A stretch of 64,000 nt of DNA from SAR324 cluster bacterium (GTDB lineage: Bacteria > SAR324 > NAC60-12), in NCBI GenBank assembly GCA_015232315.1, contig JADFZZ010000004.1, positions 239,414-303,413 of the forward strand, in the 5' to 3' direction. How positions within the stretch are numbered: the stretch's first letter is position 1; every line of letters starts with the position of its first letter. The notes beneath the pieces are model-generated. The model had not been told where the DNA came from. It saw nothing but the letters and a program-made list of their open reading frames with translations, and did not search any database. Made by a program: the position numbers and the translations under genes. Of this stretch, positions 24,639 through 34,556 are shown piece by piece.

Positions 24639-26885
24639 ATGAACCTCAGAATCAAACTGCTACTCAGTATAACCCTGGTTATTTCCATTATCATCAGTGG
24701 TCTCATTTATATCGCGGTTCACTATGCCCAGGAATCCGTATTAAACCAGATTACGGAACAGTTTCGAACCACGCATGAATTGATTCAGGAATTACAGACG
24801 AGAGAGTTTGAAAAACTGATCAATATCCTGAGAATTGTCGCGACCTCCCCCAGAATTAAAATTGTGGCCTCAACTCAGGGGATGGACCATGCCACCATTC
24901 TTTATTCTCTTGAAGAAATGCTGGAGGTGGTGGAGTCTGATTTGCTGATGTTGCTTGATACCTCAGGAAGGGTGTTGGCAAACACCATCGAACCGGAATC
25001 CTTCGGCGAGGATTTATCCAAAGTTCATTTGATCCATCAAGTGCTTCAGGGTGATGATGATATATGGGATCTGTGGATCATTCATGATGAACTTTATCTC
25101 ATGGCTTCACAGCATATTCACCTTAATAGTGGCGAAACGACTGCCATTATTCTATCCGGCAAAAAAATTAATAACAGTTTTGCAATTTCTCTCTCCAAAC
25201 TTCTGAAAACCAAAGTTGCCTTTATTTTGGCACCGTCTTCCATTATCGCGTCCTCCACCATCAAGCCTGATCTTTTTGACAGTGCTACCACGGCATGGGT
25301 GATTGATGAGCAGATTCGAACAAAACAGGAACTTTCTCACCTCATTTCTATCAACGATATTGATCTGGACAATGTTTCATCCACAAAGAAAGTGTACTTT
25401 GATGGTGAAAATCATTTGTATGCGGTGTCTCTATTGGCAAATAACTCTGGAGAACGTCTGGGAAGTATTGTTGTTCTGCAAAACCTGGATAAAAAATTAC
25501 AAGGTTATTATCAAATTCGTAAGACTCTTGCGTTGGTTGGGTTGATAGCCATTGCCTGTGCGGGATTTGTGTTATGGCTTATCACCCGACCCATTTTAAA
25601 AATGATTGGAAGCGTGGTTGGGAAAATGAAGGAGATCGCCAAAGGTGAAGCCATCCTGACCAAACGAATTGATATCGAGAGTAATGATGAAATCGGGCAT
25701 ATGGTGTTCTGGTTTAATGAAATCATCCACAATATCCAGTCTCTCTCCTTTTTTAAGAGAACTATTGAAGAAGATGAAACTCTTCTCGATATCTATTTTC
25801 GTTTGGGAAAAATTTTCAAAAAGATGGAAATCGAGGACTTCACCATCTATGACACTACCAAGTTTCTGATACCGGTATATCCATTCAGGTTTCCGGATGA
25901 ACCATTGTATTGCAAGAAGGAAATTTTGAATCAGTCGTCTTTATGCTGGGCCAAACGAACAGGACGGAGGATGAACTCCGTGGATTTTCCAGGAATCTGT
26001 ACGCAATTCTGTGCTGACCGTGGAAAAGAAGCGGTTTGTGTTCCCCTGAATATGAGCGGTAACATCAGAACTGTGATTCAGTTTCTCTTTGATGCCTCAG
26101 ACAAAAAAGCAAAATCGGTGTTGGAAGACAAAATCAACAAGATCAGCCAGTTTATTCGTGAGGCTATTCCAGCCATGGATTCCAGACAGCATCTTGACAA
26201 GGATATTGAACACGGACTCCGAGACCAGATCACCGATCTGTATAACATGGCGTTTTTGCAGGAACATTTTGATACAATCATGGCAGGGGTTGCCAAAAGA
26301 AATATCAATCTCGGGATTATTGTCGGGGAGATTGATAATTTGAATTTAATTCTAAGAGTTTGTGGGAAATATGACAGGGATGCCCTCCTCTTTGAATATT
26401 CCAAAATTCTGAAGGCTAATATTAAGCAGTCCGATCTGCCGATTCGAATCGGTGACAAGGAATTCTTTCTGGTTCTATTCAATATCAAAGATGAAGAGCA
26501 GTTGTATCAAATCGCCGAACGTATCCGGGTTAGAATCAAAGGTTACAAGGGAAATATCCCTCTGGAGGAAGTTTCTCCTGTCACCATCAGCCTTGGATTG
26601 AGCATGTTCCCCGCGGATAATCCTGATTTCTGGCAAGTCAAAAATCAGGCGAACAAAGCTTTTAATCGTGCGAGTGAATTTATGGACAAGGTTATCTGCT
26701 TTTCACAAATGTCCTTAAAAGACACCGCACCTTTAAGTGAGCCGTCCAATGAACATCTGACACACAAGGAAATCACGGACGATTCTGAGAACGAGGCTTT
26801 AACCCAGGAATCAACGGCCCTCATCGTGGTTGATTCGCCTGTCGAGGAAGTTTCTGTTTCAGACAAAAAAGACTCAGAAACTTAG
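24639..26885 (+). CDS. membrane sensor with degenerate GGDEF domain
   Basis: The 748-residue protein has two membrane segments (about 5-27 and 291-313), a large periplasmic Cache-like region, HAMP and the same Cys-rich domain as its neighbour (CKKEIL, LCWAKRT, PGICTQFC, AVCVPL). A GGDEF-like domain follows in which the active-site motif is IGDKEF (604-609). The metal and base contacts are changed as well (VGEIDNLNLIL in place of DLDYFKQVND). It is therefore very unlikely to make c-di-GMP and may be a receptor or regulatory partner of the active protein encoded just upstream. The C-terminus carries an acidic, Ser/Thr-rich tail of about 60 residues. Confidence 0.85.
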   Translation: MNLRIKLLLSITLVISIIISGLIYIAVHYAQESVLNQITEQFRTTHELIQELQTREFEKLINILRIVATSPRIKIVASTQGMDHATILYSLEEMLEVVESDLLMLLDTSGRVLANTIEPESFGEDLSKVHLIHQVLQGDDDIWDLWIIHDELYLMASQHIHLNSGETTAIILSGKKINNSFAISLSKLLKTKVAFILAPSSIIASSTIKPDLFDSATTAWVIDEQIRTKQELSHLISINDIDLDNVSSTKKVYFDGENHLYAVSLLANNSGERLGSIVVLQNLDKKLQGYYQIRKTLALVGLIAIACAGFVLWLITRPILKMIGSVVGKMKEIAKGEAILTKRIDIESNDEIGHMVFWFNEIIHNIQSLSFFKRTIEEDETLLDIYFRLGKIFKKMEIEDFTIYDTTKFLIPVYPFRFPDEPLYCKKEILNQSSLCWAKRTGRRMNSVDFPGICTQFCADRGKEAVCVPLNMSGNIRTVIQFLFDASDKKAKSVLEDKINKISQFIREAIPAMDSRQHLDKDIEHGLRDQITDLYNMAFLQEHFDTIMAGVAKRNINLGIIVGEIDNLNLILRVCGKYDRDALLFEYSKILKANIKQSDLPIRIGDKEFFLVLFNIKDEEQLYQIAERIRVRIKGYKGNIPLEEVSPVTISLGLSMFPADNPDFWQVKNQANKAFNRASEFMDKVICFSQMSLKDTAPLSEPSNEHLTHKEITDDSENEALTQESTALIVVDSPVEEVSVSDKKDSET

Positions 26886-26966
26886 AATCTTCAGACAGCA
26901 ATTCGCTCACGTCCCTTTCTAAAACCCACATCATAATTCCTACGACCTGTTGCATAAGAATGAACC

Positions 26967-28151
26967 ATGAAGAGATACATGAAATTGTTGATAGGTGCTG
27001 GTTTTGGAGTTTTGTTTTTAGTGGTAGCGGGAATTTTCTATTTGTTGGACACACCCGTTGAAAACAGCATGGAATTGAATTCAGTCAAAACAACGATTCG
27101 GAAAACACAGGAAACAGTCTCTCCCAACAAAGAATACACTCCGCTCTTGGAGGAAGAGGATACACAGAGAGAACCTGACAGGGCAACTCCTCAAAAAAAT
27201 GATTTTGTGGTTCAGGCAATAAAGGAACTCAATTCGGATCAGCCCGATTCTGAAGCAAAAGACACCTTGAAAAAAATCAGTGAAAATTATAGCCAGATGG
27301 CAAGATTCCCTTCCTATTCTCAACCCATCTCGTCAGACCAACTGGACTTAATGGAACCGAACCGGTTTCAGTCCGCCAGTCGCCAAATCGGTTCCCATTA
27401 TAGAGTACAGGTAAAATTAAGTTCCTATAAATTGATTCAGGGTGATTCTGTGACACCTGTGATTGACATATACTCCAAAGGTTATCCAATCCCGGCGGTA
27501 ACAGTTTCTGTAAAAATCATGACGAACCAGCAACAGGAACTTAAAGAGATTCCTGTTGAATTGGCAGAAGAAGTGCCTGATGAACGAAAAATTTATCATG
27601 GTAGATTCACTCCCACTGAAGCCGAATATTTAAACTGGCCCAACGAACTCATTCTTTCGGTTCTTGTGAACATAGACGGAGAAAAACCTTATCCCCTGAT
27701 AGAAATGTTTGAGTATGTCAATCCAGTGGCCACCCTTTCTCCCGGAATAAAAAAAATTCAGGTGGAAGGTTCCCATCTGGTGATTCCTGTTCAGGTACAT
27801 CCCAAAGAAGCAGGGTTTTATCATCTTTCAGGTGTTTTATATGCCGAAGATGGCCAACCGCTTCTCCACTTGACTGGTAAACATGAAGTTAATACCGCTG
27901 GAGGCGATGTTGAGTTCAAGGCGCATATCAGCGCACTCAAGGCATCAGGAACCGAAGGACCTTATTATTTGCAGGTGACAGGATTGCAAAAATTGAGAAA
28001 TACCATGGAGGAGGATAATAAAGAGGGTTCTCCCAGAATGGAAAAAATTTTGATTCCAAAAATAGAATTTTATCAATATACGGAGGAGCCGTTTGAGGGC
28101 GATCCGATCATGCTGAAGAAGGCTCAGATGTTACAGACTCTATCTCAATAA
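26967..28151 (+). CDS. membrane-anchored extracytoplasmic protein of unknown function
   Basis: The 394-residue product begins with a single N-terminal membrane anchor (about residues 6-27). A polar, Lys/Glu-rich stretch follows, then a region (about 140-330) rich in beta-type segments (VQVKLSSYKLIQGDSVTPVI, LILSVLVNIDG) that look like immunoglobulin-like domains. No enzyme motif was seen. It follows the degenerate GGDEF gene by 81 bases and may be in the same transcript. The start has a poor ribosome-binding site, so the position is not certain. Function unknown. Confidence 0.7.
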   Translation: MKRYMKLLIGAGFGVLFLVVAGIFYLLDTPVENSMELNSVKTTIRKTQETVSPNKEYTPLLEEEDTQREPDRATPQKNDFVVQAIKELNSDQPDSEAKDTLKKISENYSQMARFPSYSQPISSDQLDLMEPNRFQSASRQIGSHYRVQVKLSSYKLIQGDSVTPVIDIYSKGYPIPAVTVSVKIMTNQQQELKEIPVELAEEVPDERKIYHGRFTPTEAEYLNWPNELILSVLVNIDGEKPYPLIEMFEYVNPVATLSPGIKKIQVEGSHLVIPVQVHPKEAGFYHLSGVLYAEDGQPLLHLTGKHEVNTAGGDVEFKAHISALKASGTEGPYYLQVTGLQKLRNTMEEDNKEGSPRMEKILIPKIEFYQYTEEPFEGDPIMLKKAQMLQTLSQ

Positions 28152-28180
28152 TCGGAAAGACTGTCACTGTTTGTATAAAA

Positions 28181-28209
28181 CCGGTTCCCACTAATTGAAG
28201 GGGAACCGG
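28181..28209. terminator. hairpin between convergent genes
   Basis: CCGGTTCCC (28181-28189) and GGGAACCGG (28201-28209) form a perfect 9-bp stem. It lies in the 78-bp gap between convergent genes ending at 28151 and 28230. No strong U-tract flanks it, but its position suggests a bidirectional terminator. Confidence 0.6.
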
Positions 28210-28229
28210 AAGTCTAGTCTCAGGTAACT

Positions 28230-29621
28230 TTAGAAAGACAGATGTTTCTTGACCAGTTCCAGAACAGTTAACTGATCATCTGAAATTTCTCTGAAATCAT
28301 TCCCCACCCAATCAGACCATGCGGTGTCATCAATAGTTAAAGAATATCGTTGAGCCGTGGTGTAGTTATCATTGCTATGACCATAATAAAGCAGGACTTC
28401 CTTTGCTGAAGCATTCTCGGAATGAACCAGATTAAAATGGGTACCTTCAGACATGATCCATGGATAATGGTAGGCATAAACACCCGTAGGACCCGTAGCG
28501 ACATCATCATAATAGTAACTGCTATAGGTTTTACAGGTTCCCAGCCAATTTCGCTCAAGACAATCGCGTTTATAATTGTAGCGACCGCCTTTTGTCAGAT
28601 TCGCGGAAAGCTTCAGAACAATTTTGGAAGAGCAGCTTTCAATCCCCTCAATGGTCACGTCTCCACATGATGAATGCAGAGGAACCACAGAATCATTGGT
28701 TCCAGGCAGGAATTGCGCGGATAGTTTTTCAGACAGACTGTTAGCACCTGTCCCTGCAACCATTAATGTCGGCGTATATGTTAAACTGGCTTGATTGAGC
28801 GAACGGGCCACATTAGGGACCAGATCATTCAGGATTCCAAGAGATCCTCCACGGGCACCACATTCAACCCCTTTAAATAACCAGTTCATCACCTCACCAG
28901 GTAATGCGGCACAGGCACCAAAAGCAAAATCCTTGGCCAGACTTGCCAACTCGGAACCACCTGTGGCAGAAGCCAGATTCACATTGAGGATTGTGTTATA
29001 ATAGATTTCTGAAAAGTCCGTGGGTGTCCCGTATGATTTTTTAGACTCTGCAAGAAGATAATCCATCACCAGTCCGCCTGTAGAGTGAGAAACCGCGATA
29101 CAGGGACGACTCACACAGACATCCTGCGCTCTCAACTGGTCAATCATGGATTTGAGAACACCATTCCTCAGACGGTCCGCGGAACTCCACACAATGGAAA
29201 CAATTTTTTTACCACCACTGGACGTGGTACTCTGAACTCTTGGATTTCCACCTAAAAGTGTTTTGATATCCGCAAAGGATTGATAATCTCGATCGGTATC
29301 CAGATAGGAACCTGTCTGTCCATACCAATAACGTTTATAATTCAGTTCGCCCCATTGGGGCATGCTTCCATCAAAAAACACGGATTGATCCATGCCCGGC
29401 ACCAGAATCACATCGATGGTGGTCAGCAGGCGTCCCTGAAAAGTTCCTGAATAACGTGACTGATTTTCAGTGGAATTGGTATTCTGTTCAATACTTTTTT
29501 CGCTGATGATTTCATTGGGATTATCTCTTTCGGAGATGTTTCCATCTTCGAAAGGAGCACAAGAGATCAGGCCAAATCCCAATAGGAGGGCGGCAAGACC
29601 TGAATAAAAATTTGATTTCAT
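28230..29621 (-). CDS. lipase-like alpha/beta-hydrolase lipoprotein
   Basis: The 463-residue protein has a lipoprotein signal (LLLGFGLISC, lipidated Cys21). The hydrolase core has VILVPGMDQS (an oxyanion-region-like start) and the nucleophile elbow SHSTGG with Ser180. Candidate acid and histidine partners lie toward the C-terminus (PGTNDSVVPLHS around residue 315, SEGTHFNLVHSE around residue 400). This is the layout of extracellular lipases/esterases of the LCAT or PGAP1 type. It would act on the cell surface or in the periplasm on an unknown ester. A 325-bp repeat lies directly upstream. Confidence 0.8.
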   Translation of the reverse strand: MKSNFYSGLAALLLGFGLISCAPFEDGNISERDNPNEIISEKSIEQNTNSTENQSRYSGTFQGRLLTTIDVILVPGMDQSVFFDGSMPQWGELNYKRYWYGQTGSYLDTDRDYQSFADIKTLLGGNPRVQSTTSSGGKKIVSIVWSSADRLRNGVLKSMIDQLRAQDVCVSRPCIAVSHSTGGLVMDYLLAESKKSYGTPTDFSEIYYNTILNVNLASATGGSELASLAKDFAFGACAALPGEVMNWLFKGVECGARGGSLGILNDLVPNVARSLNQASLTYTPTLMVAGTGANSLSEKLSAQFLPGTNDSVVPLHSSCGDVTIEGIESCSSKIVLKLSANLTKGGRYNYKRDCLERNWLGTCKTYSSYYYDDVATGPTGVYAYHYPWIMSEGTHFNLVHSENASAKEVLLYYGHSNDNYTTAQRYSLTIDDTAWSDWVGNDFREISDDQLTVLELVKKHLSF

Positions 29622-29672
29622 AAAATCCTGTTAAAAAGGTTATGGTTTGTAAAAAACATGGCTCATTCGCTC

Positions 29673-29997
29673 TCATCACACTGATCTATGTCCATGAATA
29701 GATCATGTGTGCTGGTTACAAAATAGCATGTTCTTTTACAATCCGTACTGCGTCACAACAAACTTGACGAAATTAAATACTGCAATAGAAGCGCCATTTT
29801 GAAATTCAATGAATTTCAATTGGTTACAATCAATATCCGCTTCAGATGTTAACGATGATAGCCGAAAAATCGTCTGGTTTTTATGGAATAAGGTCTGAGT
29901 TTTGAGTTCAGGTGATGTCGGAAATCTCAATTTTTCAAGGGATTCATGGCGTGCCGTGAATTCGGCTATATAAAATTGAAAATGCTGATTTTTCGGC
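29673..29997. repeat. 325-bp direct repeat, copy 1
   Basis: This stretch aligns end to end with 30629-30954 with almost no net length change and is clearly diverged. Shared blocks include TCATCACACTGA at the left and AATCCGTACT. An inverted pair, GCCGAAAAATC (29861-29871) and GATTTTTCGGC (29987-29997), is kept at nearly the same spacing in both copies. On the minus strand both copies keep a similar reading frame (LEKLRFPTSPELK here, LEELSLPTLPEFK in copy 2). The repeat may therefore be a decayed small gene or an element that once coded. It lies just upstream of the lipase gene start. Confidence 0.7.
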
Positions 29998-30208
29998 GGG
30001 ATTTATATTCCACAAGGTCATATTCGAGCATTATGGGGGGATTTAGGATGGTTTAACCACTACCGGTGGCATGCCTCTGGTACTTGAATGAGCACCAGCG
30101 GTCGGTATCAATCTGAAAACTTTAGTTCGTAAAGATCCCTCACGTTGTTCTGGATGACAGCGGGCTGACCGTTCTAACTTGGGTTGGTTTATTGAATTGG
30201 AAATTAGT

Positions 30209-30568
30209 CTAGTCATCGGAGGGTTCCTCGTCTCCTTTTCTGTATTTAGGGGCTGTTTTTGGATAATAATTTATGTCCCAGATTTGCTCCCCTTTCTCGA
30301 AATTAGATTGCTCTCTGGAAACCTTTTTAAAAAAATCACACTTTTGGCAGTTATCGATTTTTTGGGCGTAGCTTCCTCTTACTTTGCCGCCACAAAGGGT
30401 GCCAACAACTGACCAGCAGATCCTCCCACCATTTTTTCCGTCATTTATGCCATGCCCAAGATAAATGGTTGATGCGGGACATTCTCCAAGTTCATCAACC
30501 TTTTTTCCGCCTCTTTCTCTGCCACATTGAAAGTGTTGCCAGCAGTTGATCTTGTAAGATTCTTCCAT
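30209..30568 (-). CDS. two-CW domain protein
   Basis: The 119-residue protein has the paired motifs of the small 'two-CW' family: NCWQHFQCGRERGG near the start, then NGGRICWSVVGTLCGG in the middle and DNCQKCDFF. Its Cys spacing suggests metal or Fe-S binding in the cytoplasm, but no function is established for the family that I can state. AAAGGA lies upstream of the ATG at 30568. A longer paralogue is at 49819-50421. One 325-bp repeat is just upstream of this gene and its twin just upstream of the lipase gene. Confidence 0.8.
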   Translation of the reverse strand: MEESYKINCWQHFQCGRERGGKKVDELGECPASTIYLGHGINDGKNGGRICWSVVGTLCGGKVRGSYAQKIDNCQKCDFFKKVSREQSNFEKGEQIWDINYYPKTAPKYRKGDEEPSDD

Positions 30569-30628
30569 TTTTCCTTTGATTTTTTGCTAATGATTTCATT
30601 GGTTATCGGGAACAGGGCTTCTTCACAA

Positions 30629-30954
30629 TCATCACACTGAGCTTTGTCACCGGAGACAAAGCATGTGTGCCGTTCACAAAACAGCCTGATTTCTCATAAT
30701 CCGTACTACACCACAATAAATTTGACGACTAAATCTGCAATATAAGAGCCATTTTTAAAACACACTAAATTTCATATAGTTACAGTTAGCAGCCCATTTA
30801 ACGGTTAGCGCGATCTGCCGAAAAATCAGCCATTTATCATGGGATAACGCCTCTTTTTTGAATTCCGGTAACGTCGGAAGGCTCAATTCCTCAAGGCCGT
30901 TCTGGCATGCCGTGACTTTGGCTATTTAAAATTGAAAGGGATGATTTTTCGGCA
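30629..30954. repeat. 325-bp direct repeat, copy 2
   Basis: This is the partner of 29673-29997. The inverted pair GCCGAAAAATC (30817-30827) and GATTTTTCGGC (30944-30954) is conserved. The shared minus-strand reading frame is interrupted here by stops and at least one frameshift (ending ..CNYMKFSVF then stop). It sits about 60 bases upstream of the two-CW gene. Confidence 0.7.
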
Positions 30955-31006
30955 GAATTTCACATTGATTTTTCGGATGTTCTTTTTTTCGACAAGATAA
31001 CTGTCA

Positions 31007-34000
31007 TCATTTTTCTGTCAGCCGTTCAGAGCCATTCCAGCTTTCATCAGGAGGTTCCTGTTGATATTTAACGCAACGTGCCAAATAGTTCTGAGAAACA
31101 ATGTCTTCAGGAAACACGTTCAAACATTCCTCAAACAGCCGCCGGGCTTCGTTCCATTTCCTGGAAAGATAGAGCTTTAGTCCTTCCCGGTATGGTTTCA
31201 GGATTCTTGTTTTCTTCTCCCGAAGGGTGTTTTCATTGGCATTGAATATCTCATAAATGGTAATGGATTGTTCTTTTCCAAGAACCTTTACAAGGTCGAG
31301 TTCCCGCCAAAGAAGCCCTTCCTCATGTTGAACAAAATTCCACGTCTGGTCAGAAATAATGATTTGTGCGTGATACTTTTTAGTCAATCCTTCCAGTCGG
31401 GATGCTAAATTCACGGTATCCCCCAAGACAGTAGAATCCATGCGATCCTGAGCACCTACAGTTCCAATAATGACCGGGCCGCTATGAATTCCAATTCCCG
31501 TCGCGACGGGCGGAATTCCCAGTATTTGGCGTTGCTGATTGTAGGCCGTCAATACGTCCTGCATGCCGATGGCCGCCTTTACGGCTGAAATAGCTTCCAC
31601 GGCGTCATTCTGACCGGGAAAATCAAACAAGGCCATGATGGCGTCGCCAATGAACTTATCAATGAATCCATTATTTTCGTGGATGGGGATCGTCATTTTT
31701 TTGAAATAGTCATTGAGAAAATTCAGCAATTCCTGTGGCGACATCATTTCAGAGAGAGACGTGAAACCCCGGATATCTGAAAACAGAATGGTAATGGTTT
31801 CATGCTCCGCTTTGCCCAATTCAATATTTTCAATCCCCTCGCTTGCGATTCTTCGAAGAAACTGATTGGGGACGAATTTTTTAAAGGTAACAAGGAATGC
31901 TTCTTCTTTTTTAAGGAGTTCCTTCAGACTTTCGATGGAGTTCTGAAGTTGCAGGTGAAGATTGATCCGACTCAACAATTCAGCTTTATGAAAAGGTTTG
32001 GTCAGATAGTCGTTGGCACCACTGTCGAACCCTTTGACCAGATCACTGACCTGATTTTTGGCGGTGAGCATCAGAATGGGGAGTTGAGCGGGCGGGTGGT
32101 TCTGACGGAGTTTGAGCGCCACTTCATACCCATTCATACGTGGCATCATCAAATCAAGCAGAACAAGATCCGGATGTTCACTATGAAAAAGTTCGAGGGC
32201 TTCAAAACCATCCTGTGCAGTCAAAACCCGATAATTGTTTAATTGCAGATGATTTTGCAAAACCTTGATATTGATTGGTTCATCATCCACGACCAGAATG
32301 GTTTTCGCTTTGAGTTTATTGTCCTGTTGATTTTCCAGAGGCATTAATTCATTCAACGAGAGTGAATGATCATCCTGCTCCCACGAATTAAAACGGATGT
32401 GTGCCTGTTTTGCATGAAGACTCTGTTGATCTGCGGCTTTTGCCGGAAGGGAGAGATCTTCCGCATAAACGGGTAAATCAAACCAAAAGATTGAGCCTTG
32501 ACCGGGCGTACTATCCACCAGGATTTTCCCGCCATGCGCTTCCACCAGTTTTCGCGTGATGCTAAGTCCCAGACCTGTCCCGCCATATTCTCTGGAGGTC
32601 GAACCATCGGCCTGTTCAAATACCTCAAAGATGCGTTCCTGTTGGTCTGACTGTATTCCGATTCCAGTATCAGAAACCGAGAGCCAAATGCGTGATTCCT
32701 GCTGTTCAGCCTTGAGCAGAATTTCTCCCTGATGCGTAAATTTGATGGCATTCCCGATCAGATTCATAAAAATTTGCTGTAGCCGATTTTCATCCGCATA
32801 AACAAAGGGCAGTGTGTCAGGAATCTCCGTGCGCAGGATAATCTGTTTTTTACCTAGCAACGTAGAGGCGATTTTCAAAACCACTTCCGTAATACTTTTC
32901 AGATCCACAGGACGGAATTGCAGTTGCAGTTCATGATTTTTCATTTTGGAAAAATCCAGAATGTCATTGACCAGGTTGGCCAGACGTTTCCCGCTCTGAA
33001 TAATGAGTTCCAGATTCTCGGAAGTGGCTTTGGAAAGTTTTCCAGTGGCGCCATCCACCAGCGATTCCGCCAACCCGATAATTCCGTTGAGGGGCGTTCT
33101 CAATTCATGAGACGTATTGGCCAAAAACTCATCTTTAAGCTTGTCCACCCGTTTCAGATTTTCCACGGACTGATGTTCGGCTTTCAGCACTTCCTGCTGG
33201 GCTTCCAACAGTTTTTGCTGGGCGACAAAACGTTCCTTTTTCATCGTATTAACGCGATCGGCCAATCCAAAGGAGAGAAATATCACCTCAAGGGCTGAGC
33301 CAATATGGGGTCCATAATTGGTTATGAACATCATGGGGAGTATACCGAAACTCCTCAGAGCGGAGGCTAAACCGCCCAACAGGAACAGTGAAAAGGAGAG
33401 AAGAAAAAAACGTGCGGGACGACTTCCCTTGAGAACGGCCAGGAATGAAACCCAAAGGATGATCACATAGGAGTTCATTGCGCTTAATACCACCAGACTA
33501 CCACTGGTGACTGTATTGACAAAGAGGGAAAGAGGCATCAGTCCTGCTAAAATAACGGATAAAAAAATCAGTAGCTTATCCCATCCGTGTAATATTTTTG
33601 CCGAGTCCACAAAGCTACGGAAAAAACTGATTCCCCAAAAACCCGTAAAAGCCAGAAAGAAGGGCAGACTCTTGTTGGTCCAGGAAGGAGAGTCCGGCCA
33701 TAAATAGCGATAGGCCAGACCATTATAAACCATTTGATAAAGAAGCAATCCGGCAGTATGGAGCACATAATACAAATAACTCCGATCACGAATTACTGTA
33801 AAAAGAAACAGATTATAAATCAGCATGACCAGGATCATTCCATAATAAAGTCCCAATCCGGAATGTTCCTCAGTGGAATTTTCCAGAAAGGTTTCTGGAT
33901 TCCACAACTTGAAACTCATTTGCATGGAACTCTCCGATTTGACCCGGATATAGAGTGTTTGAACATGCTGAGAAGGCAAAGACAACGGGAAGATAATATT

Positions 34001-34471
34001 TCGATGTTTAACATCGCGTTGCTCAAAAGGATACTGATCGCCAGCGGTATATTTCAGAAATGTTCCATCTACCTGCTGAATAAAAAGACTGACATGATCA
34101 ATAATCGGGAAGGCCTGTTCAAGATACCACATGGTGCTTGATGGCAGAGGATTCAAAACCTGAAGGTATGCCCAATACACGGAATGTGTATTCCCGAAAT
34201 TTGGAGCATCCAGGGAACCACTTTGAAAACTTGATGAAAATTCGGAACTGGAAACCTGTTCAATAGTCAGTTGTCCATCCACATCTTCCAGAAATTCCAT
34301 ATGTTTTCCCAGTGGATATACTCCCTGGGACGGGTTGAGTAACAGGGGGGTCGCGGCATAAATCAGGATAGGGTTCATGAGGATCAAGACACAAAAAAAC
34401 GAGATCATCCTCCTTATTTCTTGAAACCTGTTCAACAGGGTATTCCTGATATAAATGTAACGACGAAGCAT
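31007..34471 (-). CDS. 7TMR hybrid histidine kinase with receiver and adenylate cyclase output
   Basis: The order in this 1154-residue protein is: a signal/membrane segment; a 7TMR-DISM extracellular domain (about 45-200) and seven-helix membrane domain (about 205-405); HisKA with His455 in SHELRTPLNG; an ATPase domain with NLIGNAIKF and GTGLGLSI; a receiver (about 723-840, Asp773); and a class III cyclase domain (about 890-1080). The cyclase has metal Asp899 and Asp943, Lys939 (FIDKFIGDA) and DSTVLGDTVNLASR, fitting adenylate cyclase. Kinase, receiver and cyclase in one chain suggest phosphorylation-controlled cAMP production. It is last in a minus-strand chemosensory cluster with no CheY, 86 bases after the Cache gene, so it may be the output. 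The start could also be Met22. Confidence 0.9.
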   Translation of the reverse strand: MLRRYIYIRNTLLNRFQEIRRMISFFCVLILMNPILIYAATPLLLNPSQGVYPLGKHMEFLEDVDGQLTIEQVSSSEFSSSFQSGSLDAPNFGNTHSVYWAYLQVLNPLPSSTMWYLEQAFPIIDHVSLFIQQVDGTFLKYTAGDQYPFEQRDVKHRNIIFPLSLPSQHVQTLYIRVKSESSMQMSFKLWNPETFLENSTEEHSGLGLYYGMILVMLIYNLFLFTVIRDRSYLYYVLHTAGLLLYQMVYNGLAYRYLWPDSPSWTNKSLPFFLAFTGFWGISFFRSFVDSAKILHGWDKLLIFLSVILAGLMPLSLFVNTVTSGSLVVLSAMNSYVIILWVSFLAVLKGSRPARFFLLSFSLFLLGGLASALRSFGILPMMFITNYGPHIGSALEVIFLSFGLADRVNTMKKERFVAQQKLLEAQQEVLKAEHQSVENLKRVDKLKDEFLANTSHELRTPLNGIIGLAESLVDGATGKLSKATSENLELIIQSGKRLANLVNDILDFSKMKNHELQLQFRPVDLKSITEVVLKIASTLLGKKQIILRTEIPDTLPFVYADENRLQQIFMNLIGNAIKFTHQGEILLKAEQQESRIWLSVSDTGIGIQSDQQERIFEVFEQADGSTSREYGGTGLGLSITRKLVEAHGGKILVDSTPGQGSIFWFDLPVYAEDLSLPAKAADQQSLHAKQAHIRFNSWEQDDHSLSLNELMPLENQQDNKLKAKTILVVDDEPINIKVLQNHLQLNNYRVLTAQDGFEALELFHSEHPDLVLLDLMMPRMNGYEVALKLRQNHPPAQLPILMLTAKNQVSDLVKGFDSGANDYLTKPFHKAELLSRINLHLQLQNSIESLKELLKKEEAFLVTFKKFVPNQFLRRIASEGIENIELGKAEHETITILFSDIRGFTSLSEMMSPQELLNFLNDYFKKMTIPIHENNGFIDKFIGDAIMALFDFPGQNDAVEAISAVKAAIGMQDVLTAYNQQRQILGIPPVATGIGIHSGPVIIGTVGAQDRMDSTVLGDTVNLASRLEGLTKKYHAQIIISDQTWNFVQHEEGLLWRELDLVKVLGKEQSITIYEIFNANENTLREKKTRILKPYREGLKLYLSRKWNEARRLFEECLNVFPEDIVSQNYLARCVKYQQEPPDESWNGSERLTEK

Positions 34472-34556
34472 ATTCAGAGGATAAACGAAGGAGTCAAAAA
34501 TGACAGGATTCCATAAAACCAGATCTGATAAAGTTGTTTGAATGGGACTGGATGTA

